Assembly (NCBI GenBank): GCA_027488975.1
Contig: JAIYAQ010000012.1
Coordinates: forward strand, 186,001 to 250,000
Direction: 5' to 3'
Source: Cyanobium sp. E1_MAG_00006
GTDB taxonomy: Bacteria > Cyanobacteriota > Cyanobacteriia > PCC-6307 > Cyanobiaceae
Length of the DNA stretch: 64,000 bases
Part shown: positions 53,630 through 61,290 of the stretch, one piece after another
How positions within the stretch are numbered: position 1 is the stretch's first letter
Layout: each line of letters begins with the position of its first letter
The notes under the pieces: model-generated
Told to the model about the DNA's origin: nothing
What the model saw: the letters and a program-made list of their open reading frames with translations, nothing else
Databases searched by the model: none
Made by a program: the position numbers and the translations under genes

Positions 53630-54288
53630 GCGGGGCCGGCCGGGCCTGGCCGGGAGCCGCGGAGCTTCACTGGCATGGTCACCGCCTGGAGCTGCTGCCG
53701 GAGCGCGCTGTCTGGGATCCGGCCCAGGGGCTGCTGCTGCTAGCGGATGTCCATCTGGGCAAGGCGGAGTGCTTCCAGGCCAGCGGCATTCCCCTGCCCA
53801 GCGATGGCGACCTGGCCAATCTCAACCGTCTGCTGACGCTGGCCCATGGCCTGAGGCCGCAGCGGGTGGTGGTGCTCGGAGATCTGATCCACAGCCGCCT
53901 GGGCCTCACCGGCGAGCTCCGCCAGAAGCTAAGCGCGCTGCCGGAGTTGCTGGGCTGCCCGCTGCAGCTGGTGGGCGGCAACCATGAGGCCGGCAGCTGG
54001 CTGGCGCGGCTGCCGGCGGAGTCGTCCCAAGGCTGCGGCCCGCTCTGGCTGAGCCATATGCCGCAGCAAGCGCCCGGTTCTGAGCAGCTCAACCTCTGCG
54101 GTCACCTCCATCCCGTGGCACTGCTCGGCGGCGGCGCCGACCGGCTGCGGCTGCCCTGCTTCGGGTTCGACCGGCAGCGAAGGCAGCTGCAGCTGCCGGC
54201 CTTCGGTGACCTCACCGGCGGCCATCCCTGCGCCCGAGAGCTGCAGCGCTGGGTGGTGGCGGACGACCAGGTGCTGGCCCTGCCATGA
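53626..54288 (+). CDS. pdeM: Ligase-associated metallophosphoesterase PdeM
   Basis: The 220-residue enzyme starts at GTG 53626. It has the metallophosphoesterase ligands LLLADVHLGKAECFQ, VVVLGDLIHSR, GGNHEAGSWL and LCGHLHPVALL, in the short form named PdeM (ligase-associated DNA damage response endonuclease). In other bacteria it sits in one operon with the ATP ligase, the MBL exonuclease and the Lhr helicase. Here it lies 6 kb after that operon and is coupled to a GST. The track ORF 53308-54288 runs through the GST in another frame. Confidence 0.85.
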   Translation: MSGAGRAWPGAAELHWHGHRLELLPERAVWDPAQGLLLLADVHLGKAECFQASGIPLPSDGDLANLNRLLTLAHGLRPQRVVVLGDLIHSRLGLTGELRQKLSALPELLGCPLQLVGGNHEAGSWLARLPAESSQGCGPLWLSHMPQQAPGSEQLNLCGHLHPVALLGGGADRLRLPCFGFDRQRRQLQLPAFGDLTGGHPCARELQRWVVADDQVLALP

Positions 54289-54300
54289 AGCGCAGCAAAC

Positions 54301-55836
54301 ATGGCGCCGGTGAGAAAGCCCCGTAGATTTGCGGCCGCCTTACTCGGCCCTCTGACTCGCGCCACTTCGCCACAGAGCGCAGCCCGCGAGGCTCCGTCGT
54401 TGCCGGACCCGAGGCCCTGGTGGTGGCGCAAGCGCTGGCTGACCATCGGCGTGCCCGCTGGCGCCGTGGCTTTTCTTGTGGCGATTGCACCACCGCTGCC
54501 CGAAAGCCAGCGCACAGACTCGAAAGCGGCAGCAGCGGCGGCGGCCGGCAGCAGCCGCGGCTTTCGCTACCAGCCGGATGCGCAGGCGTACGCCCTGGAT
54601 TTCGATCCGCGCAAGGTGCGGCTGGATCTTCTGGAGGGCTGGGACCGCGAGCAGGATGCTTACAACGACGCCGCTGCCCTGGCCTACATCTCCGGGCCGA
54701 TGTACGAGCGGCATGTCAACAACAGCGGCCAGGAGATCACCGTGCCGCTGGGGGATATCAAGCTCGGCGAACGGGTCTGGCGCGGCCGCAACCGCACCGC
54801 CGCCCGCCAGCGCGCCTTCATCGGCATCCGGCACGACGGACGGGTTGACTTCGGCTACGGCGAGCTCACGCCCCAGCGAGCCGCCCAGTACGACAGCTTC
54901 ATCGGTGGCCTGCACAGCGTCTACAACGACCTGGAGGCCCCACCGCCGGAGTACCGCGGGGCCTACAGCATCTCGATGGGCCAGCAGATCCGTTATTTCC
55001 TGCCTCGGATCCGCATGCTGATCGGCCTTCGCAGCGACGGCCGGCTGGAGGTGCTGATGAGCCGCGACGGCCTGACATTGGAGCAGACCCGCTCCCTGGC
55101 CCGTCAGCGGGGCCTGCGGGCCGCTTACCTGCCGGATCACGCCTCCAAGAGCCGTCTGATCATTCCGGGGGTGAAGGGCTTCAGCGACGAGGACGCCAAC
55201 TGGATCAGCGGCGGCGCCACCAGCTTCGTGCATGTGCCCTACATGCTGCGGCTGAGTGAGCGGACTGTGCCGCTGCAGGGCAATCTGCTGGCCAGCCTCA
55301 CCCCACGGCTGGATTCCGGCAGCTGCGGTGGCCCGCTTCGCTGCGGCCAGACCCTGGGAACGCAGATCCTCGATCGCGCCCTGGCAGGCCTCAACCGGCT
55401 GATGGAGCAAGGGGTGGAGCCGCTGGCGCGGCTGATCTGGGCACCGAAGGGCGATCCTGCACCCCGTCGAGCCGCCCTGCGTTCGCCCTTGCGTGAACCG
55501 CCGATCACCGCGGATCCGATCGCCCTCCGGGAGCTGCAGCAGAACGGCACCAGCAGCACGGGCAGCAATCAGGCCACACCGCTGGCACCGGATCTGCCGC
55601 CACCGCTGCTGATACAGCAGGGTCAGGCGCTACCGGCCGACCCGGAAGCCAGCAGCGTGGCGCCAGCGCTGGAGGCAGCGAGCCCAGCGATGGGAAGCAA
55701 CGCCATCACCGCACCAGAGGTGGACAGTGCCAGCGGAGCCGCGGGGGGAGCACCACCGCCGCCACCGCTACCTCCACCAGGCCAGGCCCCAGCGGCCCAG
55801 CCCGACGCTTCGGTGACGACAAATCCTCGTCCCTGA
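54301..55836 (+). CDS. Membrane-anchored protein with phosphodiester-glycosidase-like domain
   Basis: The 511-residue protein has a basic N-terminus, one anchor helix (residues 44-64, LTIGVPAGAVAFLVAIAPPLP), a globular domain (about 85-370, with VNNSGQEITVPLGDIKLGERVWRGRNR and FIGIRHDGRVDFGYGEL) and a 120-residue Pro/Ala/Ser-rich tail ending PPPPPLPPPGQAPAAQPDAS. The globular part resembles cyanobacterial phosphodiester-glycosidase (NAGPA)-like proteins, but I am not certain. The tail suggests cell-wall or periplasmic interaction. 12 bases after pdeM. Confidence 0.55.
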   Translation: MAPVRKPRRFAAALLGPLTRATSPQSAAREAPSLPDPRPWWWRKRWLTIGVPAGAVAFLVAIAPPLPESQRTDSKAAAAAAAGSSRGFRYQPDAQAYALDFDPRKVRLDLLEGWDREQDAYNDAAALAYISGPMYERHVNNSGQEITVPLGDIKLGERVWRGRNRTAARQRAFIGIRHDGRVDFGYGELTPQRAAQYDSFIGGLHSVYNDLEAPPPEYRGAYSISMGQQIRYFLPRIRMLIGLRSDGRLEVLMSRDGLTLEQTRSLARQRGLRAAYLPDHASKSRLIIPGVKGFSDEDANWISGGATSFVHVPYMLRLSERTVPLQGNLLASLTPRLDSGSCGGPLRCGQTLGTQILDRALAGLNRLMEQGVEPLARLIWAPKGDPAPRRAALRSPLREPPITADPIALRELQQNGTSSTGSNQATPLAPDLPPPLLIQQGQALPADPEASSVAPALEAASPAMGSNAITAPEVDSASGAAGGAPPPPPLPPPGQAPAAQPDASVTTNPRP

Positions 55837-55838
55837 CG

Positions 55839-56303
55839 TCAGCCGGCTGCGGCCAACGCCCGCACCACATCGCCGCGGGTGAGAACGCCAACCGGCTGGC
55901 GCGCCCCATCGAGCACAAACAGGCGCTGGGTGCTGCCTTCGTGCAGCTGGCGGGCGGCGGCAGGCAGGGACAGCTCACCACTGCAGGTGTGGGGGTTGTG
56001 GCTCATCACCTCACCCACCGTGCTGCCCAGCACCTGGTGCACCTCCTTGTCCCAGTTGAGCGGGTTGCGGAGGTAGATCACGGCATCCAGAAGCATCACG
56101 TAGGGGCCGGCCTGAAAGCCGCTCTCACGCACCATCAGGTCCTGCTCGCTCAGTTCCCCCACCAGCGCACCGCTGGCATCGAGCACGGGCAGGCCGCTGA
56201 TGTGGTGCTCGCTCATCAGCGTCACCGCCTCCTGCAGCGGCGAATCCTGGTTCACGCTCAGCACCGGGGTGGTCATCACGGCGGAAACGGGCTGCTGCAC
56301 CAC
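55839..56303 (-). CDS. Two-CBS-domain protein
   Basis: About 154 residues with a CBS pair: MTTPVLSVNQDSPLQEAVTLMSEHHISGLPVLDASGALVG and VMSHNPHTCSGELSLPAAARQLHEGSTQRLFVLDGARQPVGVLTRGDVVRAL. Bateman modules bind adenosine nucleotides and act as energy sensors; stand-alone cyanobacterial forms (such as CBS-CP12 relatives) regulate carbon metabolism, but no CP12 part is seen here. The GTG at 56303 (VVQQPVSAVMTTPV) is the likely start; the 229-aa track ORF begins too early. Confidence 0.82.
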   Translation of the reverse strand: MVQQPVSAVMTTPVLSVNQDSPLQEAVTLMSEHHISGLPVLDASGALVGELSEQDLMVRESGFQAGPYVMLLDAVIYLRNPLNWDKEVHQVLGSTVGEVMSHNPHTCSGELSLPAAARQLHEGSTQRLFVLDGARQPVGVLTRGDVVRALAAAG

Positions 56304-56402
56304 GGGCGAGTCGGTTGGCTGCCCGCATTCTGAGGCCGCGGGCTCGCCGCGCTGCGAGGCCAGACCACTCCCAGCAGACTGCAACCAATCCACCTGCAGC
56401 TG

Positions 56403-57101
56403 ATGAGCCGTTTTCAGGAGGCCCTGCGCGCCACCAACAGCCTGCGCCTGCTGGCGGCCGCGGGCCGCAGCGGCGGCGAACTCAGCAGCATCGCCGACCT
56501 GATCGACAACTTTCTGGGCAGCCCCCAACTGGCCGCCAGCGTGGAACGGTTCAAGGCCGTGCCGGGCGGCGCGGAGATGCTCAGCCAGCGCTACCCGCCC
56601 CTGCAGCCGGACATCGACAGCCTGCGCCAGCTGCCCCCCGACAGCCTCGGGCGCCGCTATGCCGACCTGATCCTCTCCCTAGGCTACGACCCCGAGTTCT
56701 TCAGACCCCGCGATGTGAGCACAGACGACCGCTGGCTCACCCAGCGCATCGCCACCACCCACGACATCCACCACGTGGTGGCCGGATTCGGCACCGAGAC
56801 CGCCGGTGAGAACGGCGTGCTGGCGATCACAGCTGCCCAGATCGGCTTTCCTGGCTATGTGCTGCTCACCAGCGCGGGCCAGCTGGCGGCCTTCCGCTTC
56901 CAGCCAGAGCGCTTTCCACTGCTCAGCGCCTCCCAGGCCCACGGCCATGCCATCGCCCGCCGGGCCCAGTGCATGGCGGCGGTGAAGTGGGAGGAGGGCT
57001 GGGAGAAGCCGGTGCGTCAATGGAGGGAGGAGCTGGGCATCAGCGATCCGGCCGACGCCGAGCCCTACGGCCTCGATGTCCAGCTGGGCCCCCTGCCGTG
57101 A
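56403..57101 (+). CDS. Coq4-family protein
   Basis: The 232-residue protein has the Coq4 hallmark THDIHHVVAGFGTETAGENG (HDxxH...E metal site) with LSLGYDPEFFRPRDVSTDDRWL. In eukaryotes Coq4 scaffolds ubiquinone synthesis. Cyanobacteria make plastoquinone and not ubiquinone, so a role in quinone handling other than ubiquinone is inferred. Its stop overlaps the following CDP-alcohol transferase by 4 bases (GTGA), so they are co-transcribed. Confidence 0.85.
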   Translation: MSRFQEALRATNSLRLLAAAGRSGGELSSIADLIDNFLGSPQLAASVERFKAVPGGAEMLSQRYPPLQPDIDSLRQLPPDSLGRRYADLILSLGYDPEFFRPRDVSTDDRWLTQRIATTHDIHHVVAGFGTETAGENGVLAITAAQIGFPGYVLLTSAGQLAAFRFQPERFPLLSASQAHGHAIARRAQCMAAVKWEEGWEKPVRQWREELGISDPADAEPYGLDVQLGPLP

Positions 57102-57655
57102 GCTGGTCCCCTGGTCCCCTGCGCCGCCTGGCCGATGCCCTCACCGTGGCGAGAGCCGTGGCGGGCCTGCCGTTGATCCTGGCCCTCGATGCCGGCTGGG
57201 AAGTCCTGGCCTGGTGGCTGCTGCTGCTGGGGGGGCTCAGTGATGCCGCCGACGGCGCCCTGGCCCGCCGCGCCGGTGGTGGATCGGTGTGGGGCGCCCG
57301 GCTCGATCCCCTCACCGACAAGATCCTGATCCTGGCGCCACTGCTGTGGCTGGCCACCAAGGGCGTGCTGCCGCTCTGGGCGATCTGGCTGCTGTTGGCC
57401 CGCGAGCTGTTGATCTCCGGCTGGCGGGCCGGTCACGGCAGTGGCGGGCCCGCCTCCTGGGGCGGCAAGGCCAAGACGATCCTGCAATTCGCCTCACTGC
57501 TGCTGCTGCTCTGGCCCAACGGCTGGGGGGCCGCCCTGGATGGAGAGAACAGCTTCGGACTGACCGGGCTGCTGCACCTGACGGGCTACTGGTTGTTCTG
57601 GCCGTCGCTGCTGCTGGCCATCAGCTCCGCCTGGGGCTACCTGAAGCGACGCTGA
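57098..57655 (+). CDS. CDP-alcohol phosphatidyltransferase (PgsA-like)
   Basis: The 185-residue membrane enzyme has the full CDP-alcohol motif: DAADGALARRAGGGSVWGARLDPLTDK, with all conserved Asp, Gly and Arg residues in place (DxxDGxxARx8Gx3Dx3D). It transfers a phosphatidyl or related group from CDP-diacylglycerol to an alcohol, probably glycerol-3-phosphate (PG synthesis, essential in thylakoids). About five helices. GTG start at 57098 overlaps the Coq4 stop. Confidence 0.87.
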   Translation: MSWSPGPLRRLADALTVARAVAGLPLILALDAGWEVLAWWLLLLGGLSDAADGALARRAGGGSVWGARLDPLTDKILILAPLLWLATKGVLPLWAIWLLLARELLISGWRAGHGSGGPASWGGKAKTILQFASLLLLLWPNGWGAALDGENSFGLTGLLHLTGYWLFWPSLLLAISSAWGYLKRR

Positions 57656-57698
57656 ACCAACAGCACCGCCCAAGCAGCCGGCCCCGCAGTTCTGAAAG

Positions 57699-58616
57699 TC
57701 AGCCGATCAGCGCCGCATCACCGGAGAAGTCAGGGTCGGTGGGCATCCGCAGGGCGTAGTCGTTGGCATAGCTATCGGCGAGGGAGCGCTCAACGTCGTA
57801 GCGCGGCGTCCAGGCCAGCTCGCTCTGCACCCGAGTGATATCGGTGAGGAAGTGGGCCAGCCGCAGCGGGAAGGCCTTGCGGGCCTTCTTGTCGAGCCCG
57901 GAAGGATCGAAGCTGCGGATCTCAACCGTGGCCGGATCCTTGCCGCAGGCGCGGGCGGCGGCGGCCACCAGGCCCCGGAAGCTAATGCCCTGGGCGCTGC
58001 TGCAGTTGTAGATGCGGTTGGCGGCGGCATCGACGCCGATGCAGCGGGCCATGGCTGTGGCCAGATCGTTCACATGGCCCAGCTGGGTGATCGTGCTGCC
58101 ATCTCCTGGCAGGGGCACCGGCCGCCCATGCACGATGCGATCGAAGAACCAGCTCTCCACCGGGTTGTAGTTGCCTGCACCCACGATGTAAGTGGGGCGG
58201 AAGCTGGTGAAGGGGATCGTCTCGGCGCTGAGCCAGGCCTCGGTGTCGAGCTTGCCGCTGTGGCGGCTCTGGGGATCGGTGGGGGAGTCCTCATGCAGGG
58301 GCCACAGCTCGCTGTCGGCGTAAACGCCGGCGGAGCTCACATAGACGAAGCGATGGCTTGGGGCACCGGTGCGCTCGATCACCGCCCGGCTGTCGTCCAC
58401 CGTGCGGCCGGAACTGTCGACGATCACATCGAAACGACGACCCTCGAGAGCCGCCAGGCCCTCGGCACTGCTGCGATCCCCGCTCAGATGCTCGACGCCG
58501 GCGGGCACGGGGTTGCGGCCGCGGGTGAACAGGGTGAGGTCATGCCCCTGGCTCAGCAGCTGCGCCACAAGCGGCCTGCCCACGAAACGGGTGCCACCCA
58601 TCACCAGGATCTTCAC
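57699..58616 (-). CDS. NAD-dependent epimerase/dehydratase family protein
   Basis: The 305-residue protein starts at GTG 58616 (VKILVMGGTRFVGRPLVAQLL, the GxxxGR Rossmann motif) and has RFVYVSSAGVYADSELWPLHE, LDTEAWLSAETIPFTSFRPTYIVG and the C-terminal SDR region. The motif TRFVGR with SSAGVY resembles the atypical extended SDR group that includes plastid CSP41 RNA-binding proteins. The catalytic YxxxK of classical SDRs is altered (KLDTE), so activity is uncertain. Downstream of the AEC transporter on the same strand. Confidence 0.82.
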   Translation of the reverse strand: MKILVMGGTRFVGRPLVAQLLSQGHDLTLFTRGRNPVPAGVEHLSGDRSSAEGLAALEGRRFDVIVDSSGRTVDDSRAVIERTGAPSHRFVYVSSAGVYADSELWPLHEDSPTDPQSRHSGKLDTEAWLSAETIPFTSFRPTYIVGAGNYNPVESWFFDRIVHGRPVPLPGDGSTITQLGHVNDLATAMARCIGVDAAANRIYNCSSAQGISFRGLVAAAARACGKDPATVEIRSFDPSGLDKKARKAFPLRLAHFLTDITRVQSELAWTPRYDVERSLADSYANDYALRMPTDPDFSGDAALIG

Positions 58617-58642
58617 GCCAGGGCCTGCCAACTGGGCGCCAT

Positions 58643-59575
58643 TCAAACCCCGGGCCCGACGGGCCAGCCGACGCACCAATGGAGCAGCTGCGCCCAGAGC
58701 GGCACGCTGACCAGCGCCAGCGCCGTACTCCAGAAGACCAGAGCTGCCGCTGCCGCGGGCCCCTCCCGCAGTTCCGGCGCTCGCGCACTCCCCGGACTCG
58801 CCTCCGCCAGCAGCAGCACCGACACGGCGGTGGGGGCCGCCGCCTGCAGCACCAGCGCCGCCTGGGCCAGAGGCGGCAGTGCCAGCGGCGTCAGCAGCAG
58901 CAGCCGCACCAAGGCCAGTAGCAGCAGCGGGAACAACAACAACTTGATCGCCAGCACTAGCCAGAGCCGCCGCGGCAATCCACGGCCCGGCGCGGCGGCC
59001 AGCCGCATCCCCACCAGCGTCAGCGACAGCAGCACCACCGCTCGCGCCGGCCACCACAACCAGCTCGCCAGAGCCTGATGCCAGGGCGTGAGCAGCAGCA
59101 GGGCAGCACCCAGTGCGCCACGGCTGGCAGGACTGGCAATCAGCTCCTCTAGCAGCGGCCGCAGCCGCAGAGGCTGCCCCGCCAGCAGCAACGGCCCGAG
59201 GCTCCAGGTAAAGAGGGTGGCCACCAGGTCGTAGCTGATGGCGTAGCCGACCGCCTGGGCCGGCAGCAACGCCAGCACCGCCGGGATTCCAAAATAGGCC
59301 GTGTTGCCCACCACGGCGCCCATCTGCTCCACCGGCTGAGGCAGCCAGCGGCGCAGAAGCAGCAAGCCCCCCGCCACCGCCAGCAGGGCAAGCAGGGCCA
59401 CCAGGGCGGAGCTGCGGTTCAGACCACTGCGCAGCAGCAGCCCCATCAGGCTGAACGGCACCCCCCACTGCACCAGCGGCGGAGCCAGCCGCTGCGACAA
59501 CCCCGGCCAGCGACGGCCAAGTGCGAGGCCGAGCAGCAGCGCCGGCACCAGCTCCAGCAGAAAGGTCAGGGTCAA
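58643..59575 (-). CDS. AEC family transporter
   Basis: The 310-residue polytopic protein has ten predicted helices in two inverted halves, with VPFSLMGLLLRSGLN, VVGNTAYFGIPAVLALLP (the GN-x-GF/Y-type motif of helix 4) and LQAAAPTAVSVLLLAEAS near the end. It belongs to the auxin-efflux-carrier superfamily of bacterial solute exporters, whose substrates are mostly organic acids or unknown. Only 26 bases upstream of the epimerase gene, so likely one operon. Confidence 0.82.
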   Translation of the reverse strand: MTLTFLLELVPALLLGLALGRRWPGLSQRLAPPLVQWGVPFSLMGLLLRSGLNRSSALVALLALLAVAGGLLLLRRWLPQPVEQMGAVVGNTAYFGIPAVLALLPAQAVGYAISYDLVATLFTWSLGPLLLAGQPLRLRPLLEELIASPASRGALGAALLLLTPWHQALASWLWWPARAVVLLSLTLVGMRLAAAPGRGLPRRLWLVLAIKLLLFPLLLLALVRLLLLTPLALPPLAQAALVLQAAAPTAVSVLLLAEASPGSARAPELREGPAAAAALVFWSTALALVSVPLWAQLLHWCVGWPVGPGV

Positions 59576-59653
59576 CGGGTCAGGATCAACGGGCCGGGGT
59601 CCTCCAGGATGGCCCCGACAGCCGATCAGCCCGGCACATCAAGCCGTTCGAGC

Positions 59654-59875
59654 ATGCGCACCGGTCCGGCCTACACCGCACAGCCGGCCGTCCTGACCCG
59701 CAGCGGCGGCTACCGGCACTTTCGCCTCGTGAGTGAGCGAGGCCGCGGCGCCCAGAGGGCGGCAGAGCTGGCGGCCGTGCTTGAGCCCGGCTTCCGGATC
59801 GTGGTGCCGCTGCTGGAGCTGCGGGATCGAAGCCTCTGGCAGCCTGGCTGGCAGTCGTTGCCCGCGCCGGCCGCC
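59654..59875 (+). CDS. TIGR02450-like small domain, open in frame into hisA
   Basis: 74 codons from ATG 59654 (MRTGPAYTAQPAVLTRSGGY) lead, with no stop, straight into the hisA ATG at 59876. The pattern RHFRLVSERG and PLLELRDRSLWQPGWQSLP matches the small TIGR02450 family (the HF-x-V then W-x-x-L-x-D-x-x-x-W-x-P-GW type). That family is normally a free-standing protein of about 65-80 residues. Here it is either fused to HisA or co-translated from the same frame. No stop codon separates them in the sequence given. Confidence 0.65.
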
Positions 59876-60637
59876 ATGCAGATCATTCCCGCCATCGACC
59901 TGCTCGACGGCCACTGCGTGCGGCTGCACCAGGGCGATTACGACCAGGTGACCCGCTTCAGCGACGATCCGGTGGCCCAGGCGCTCGACTGGCAGCGCCA
60001 GGGAGCGCAGCGGCTGCATCTGGTCGATCTCGATGGCGCCCGCACCGGCCAGGCGGTGAACGACCAGGTGGTGAAGGCGATCACCGCCGCCCTCTACATC
60101 CCCGTGCAGCTGGGGGGCGGCGTGCGCACGGCGGCGCGTGCCGAGGAGCTGTTGGCCTGCGGCCTCGATCGCGTCATCCTCGGCACCGTGGCGCTGGAGC
60201 AGCCCGAGCTGGTGGATGACCTGGCAGGGCGCCATGCCGGGCGGATCGTGGTGGGGATCGACGCCAGGAACGGCAAAGTGGCCACCCGCGGCTGGATCGA
60301 AGAGAGCAGCACGGAAGCCACCGCCCTGGCCCAGCGCTTCGCCGCCAGCGGCGTCGCCGCGATCATCAGCACCGACATCGCCACCGACGGCACCCTGGCG
60401 GGCCCCAACCTCGACGCGCTGCGCGCCATGGCCGAGGCGAGCAGCGTGCCCGTGATCGCCTCCGGCGGCATCGGCACCCTGGAGCACATCCTCTCCCTGC
60501 TCAGCCTGGCGCCGCTGGGGGTGGAGGGGGTGATCGTCGGCCGTGCCCTCTATGACGGCCGGGTGGATCTGGCCGAGGCCCTGCAGGCCATCGGCGAGGG
60601 GCGGCTGCAGGATCCGCTGCCGTTCACGCTCGCCTGA
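59876..60637 (+). CDS. hisA: ProFAR isomerase (HisA)
   Basis: The 253-residue (beta/alpha)8 barrel isomerase performs the fourth step of histidine synthesis. Motifs: MQIIPAIDLLDGHCVRLHQG with the catalytic Asp, LQLGGGVRT-type VQLGGGVRTAARAEELL, GIDARNGKVATRGW, ISTDIATDGTLAGPN and VIASGGIGTLEHI. The start is the ATG at 59876, which gives the usual length. The upstream TIGR02450-like region is in the same frame, so the expressed protein may be longer. Confidence 0.96.
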   Translation: MQIIPAIDLLDGHCVRLHQGDYDQVTRFSDDPVAQALDWQRQGAQRLHLVDLDGARTGQAVNDQVVKAITAALYIPVQLGGGVRTAARAEELLACGLDRVILGTVALEQPELVDDLAGRHAGRIVVGIDARNGKVATRGWIEESSTEATALAQRFAASGVAAIISTDIATDGTLAGPNLDALRAMAEASSVPVIASGGIGTLEHILSLLSLAPLGVEGVIVGRALYDGRVDLAEALQAIGEGRLQDPLPFTLA

Positions 60638-60689
60638 AGCTGGCGCGGAGCACAGGGCAACCCGTAAGCGGAACGGTTGCAGCCTGGCC

Positions 60690-60695
60690 TATAAC
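60690..60695 (+). promoter_or_regulatory. Candidate -10 element before the Fur-family gene
   Basis: TATAAC lies 27 bases before the chosen GTG start at 60723. No good -35 sits at standard spacing, so this is a weak call. Confidence 0.3.
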
Positions 60696-60722
60696 AGTTT
60701 TTAGGTCTCTGAGGTGTGTGGC

Positions 60723-61190
60723 GTGTTCGCCGACGCCCTTCCATCCGAACCGGGCGCATCCCCGGACGCCATCGCAACGCCGGCCAGCAACGTCGACGAG
60801 GTATACCGGCGCTGTCGTCATCTGGGGATGCGGCTGAGCCGGCAGCGGCGCATGGTGCTGGAGCTGCTCTGGGATGAAAAGGACCATCTCAGCGCCCGCG
60901 ATATCTTCGAGAAACTGAATACCCGTGGTCGCAACATCGGCCACACCTCGGTGTACCAGAACCTCGAAGCCCTCCAGAGCGCGGGCGTGATCGAGTGTCT
61001 CGATCGCGCCAGCGGCCGCTTGTACGGCTACCGAAGCGATCCCCACAGCCACCTCACCTGCCTGGAATCCGGCGCGATACAAGACCTCAATGTCGAGCTG
61101 CCCGAATCCCTGCTGCAACGCATCGAGGCCGAGACCGGCTATCGAATCGAGAGCTACACACTCAATCTGAGCGGCCGGCGCCGGCCCTGA
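60723..61190 (+). CDS. Fur-family transcriptional regulator
   Basis: About 155 residues with a winged-helix DNA-binding half (GMRLSRQRRMVLELLWDEKDHLSARDIFEKL, then GHTSVYQNLEALQSAGVIECL) and a metal/dimerisation half (YRSDPHSHLTCLESGAIQDLNV). The dimer half keeps a His-rich metal region (DPHSHLTC) but lacks the C-terminal CxxC zinc pairs of Fur and PerR, so it may sense metal differently. Which of Fur, Zur or PerR it equals cannot be told. GTG 60723 is favoured because a GAGG sits 8 bases before it. Confidence 0.88.
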   Translation: MFADALPSEPGASPDAIATPASNVDEVYRRCRHLGMRLSRQRRMVLELLWDEKDHLSARDIFEKLNTRGRNIGHTSVYQNLEALQSAGVIECLDRASGRLYGYRSDPHSHLTCLESGAIQDLNVELPESLLQRIEAETGYRIESYTLNLSGRRRP

Positions 61191-61290
61191 GCCCTCAGAT
61201 CGATGGGACCAAGCTGGCACTGGAGAAGCCAGTCTGCTGCCGTTAACTTGAGCACCGAACCGATGCGCCAGGCGGCGCGCTCACGGCACC

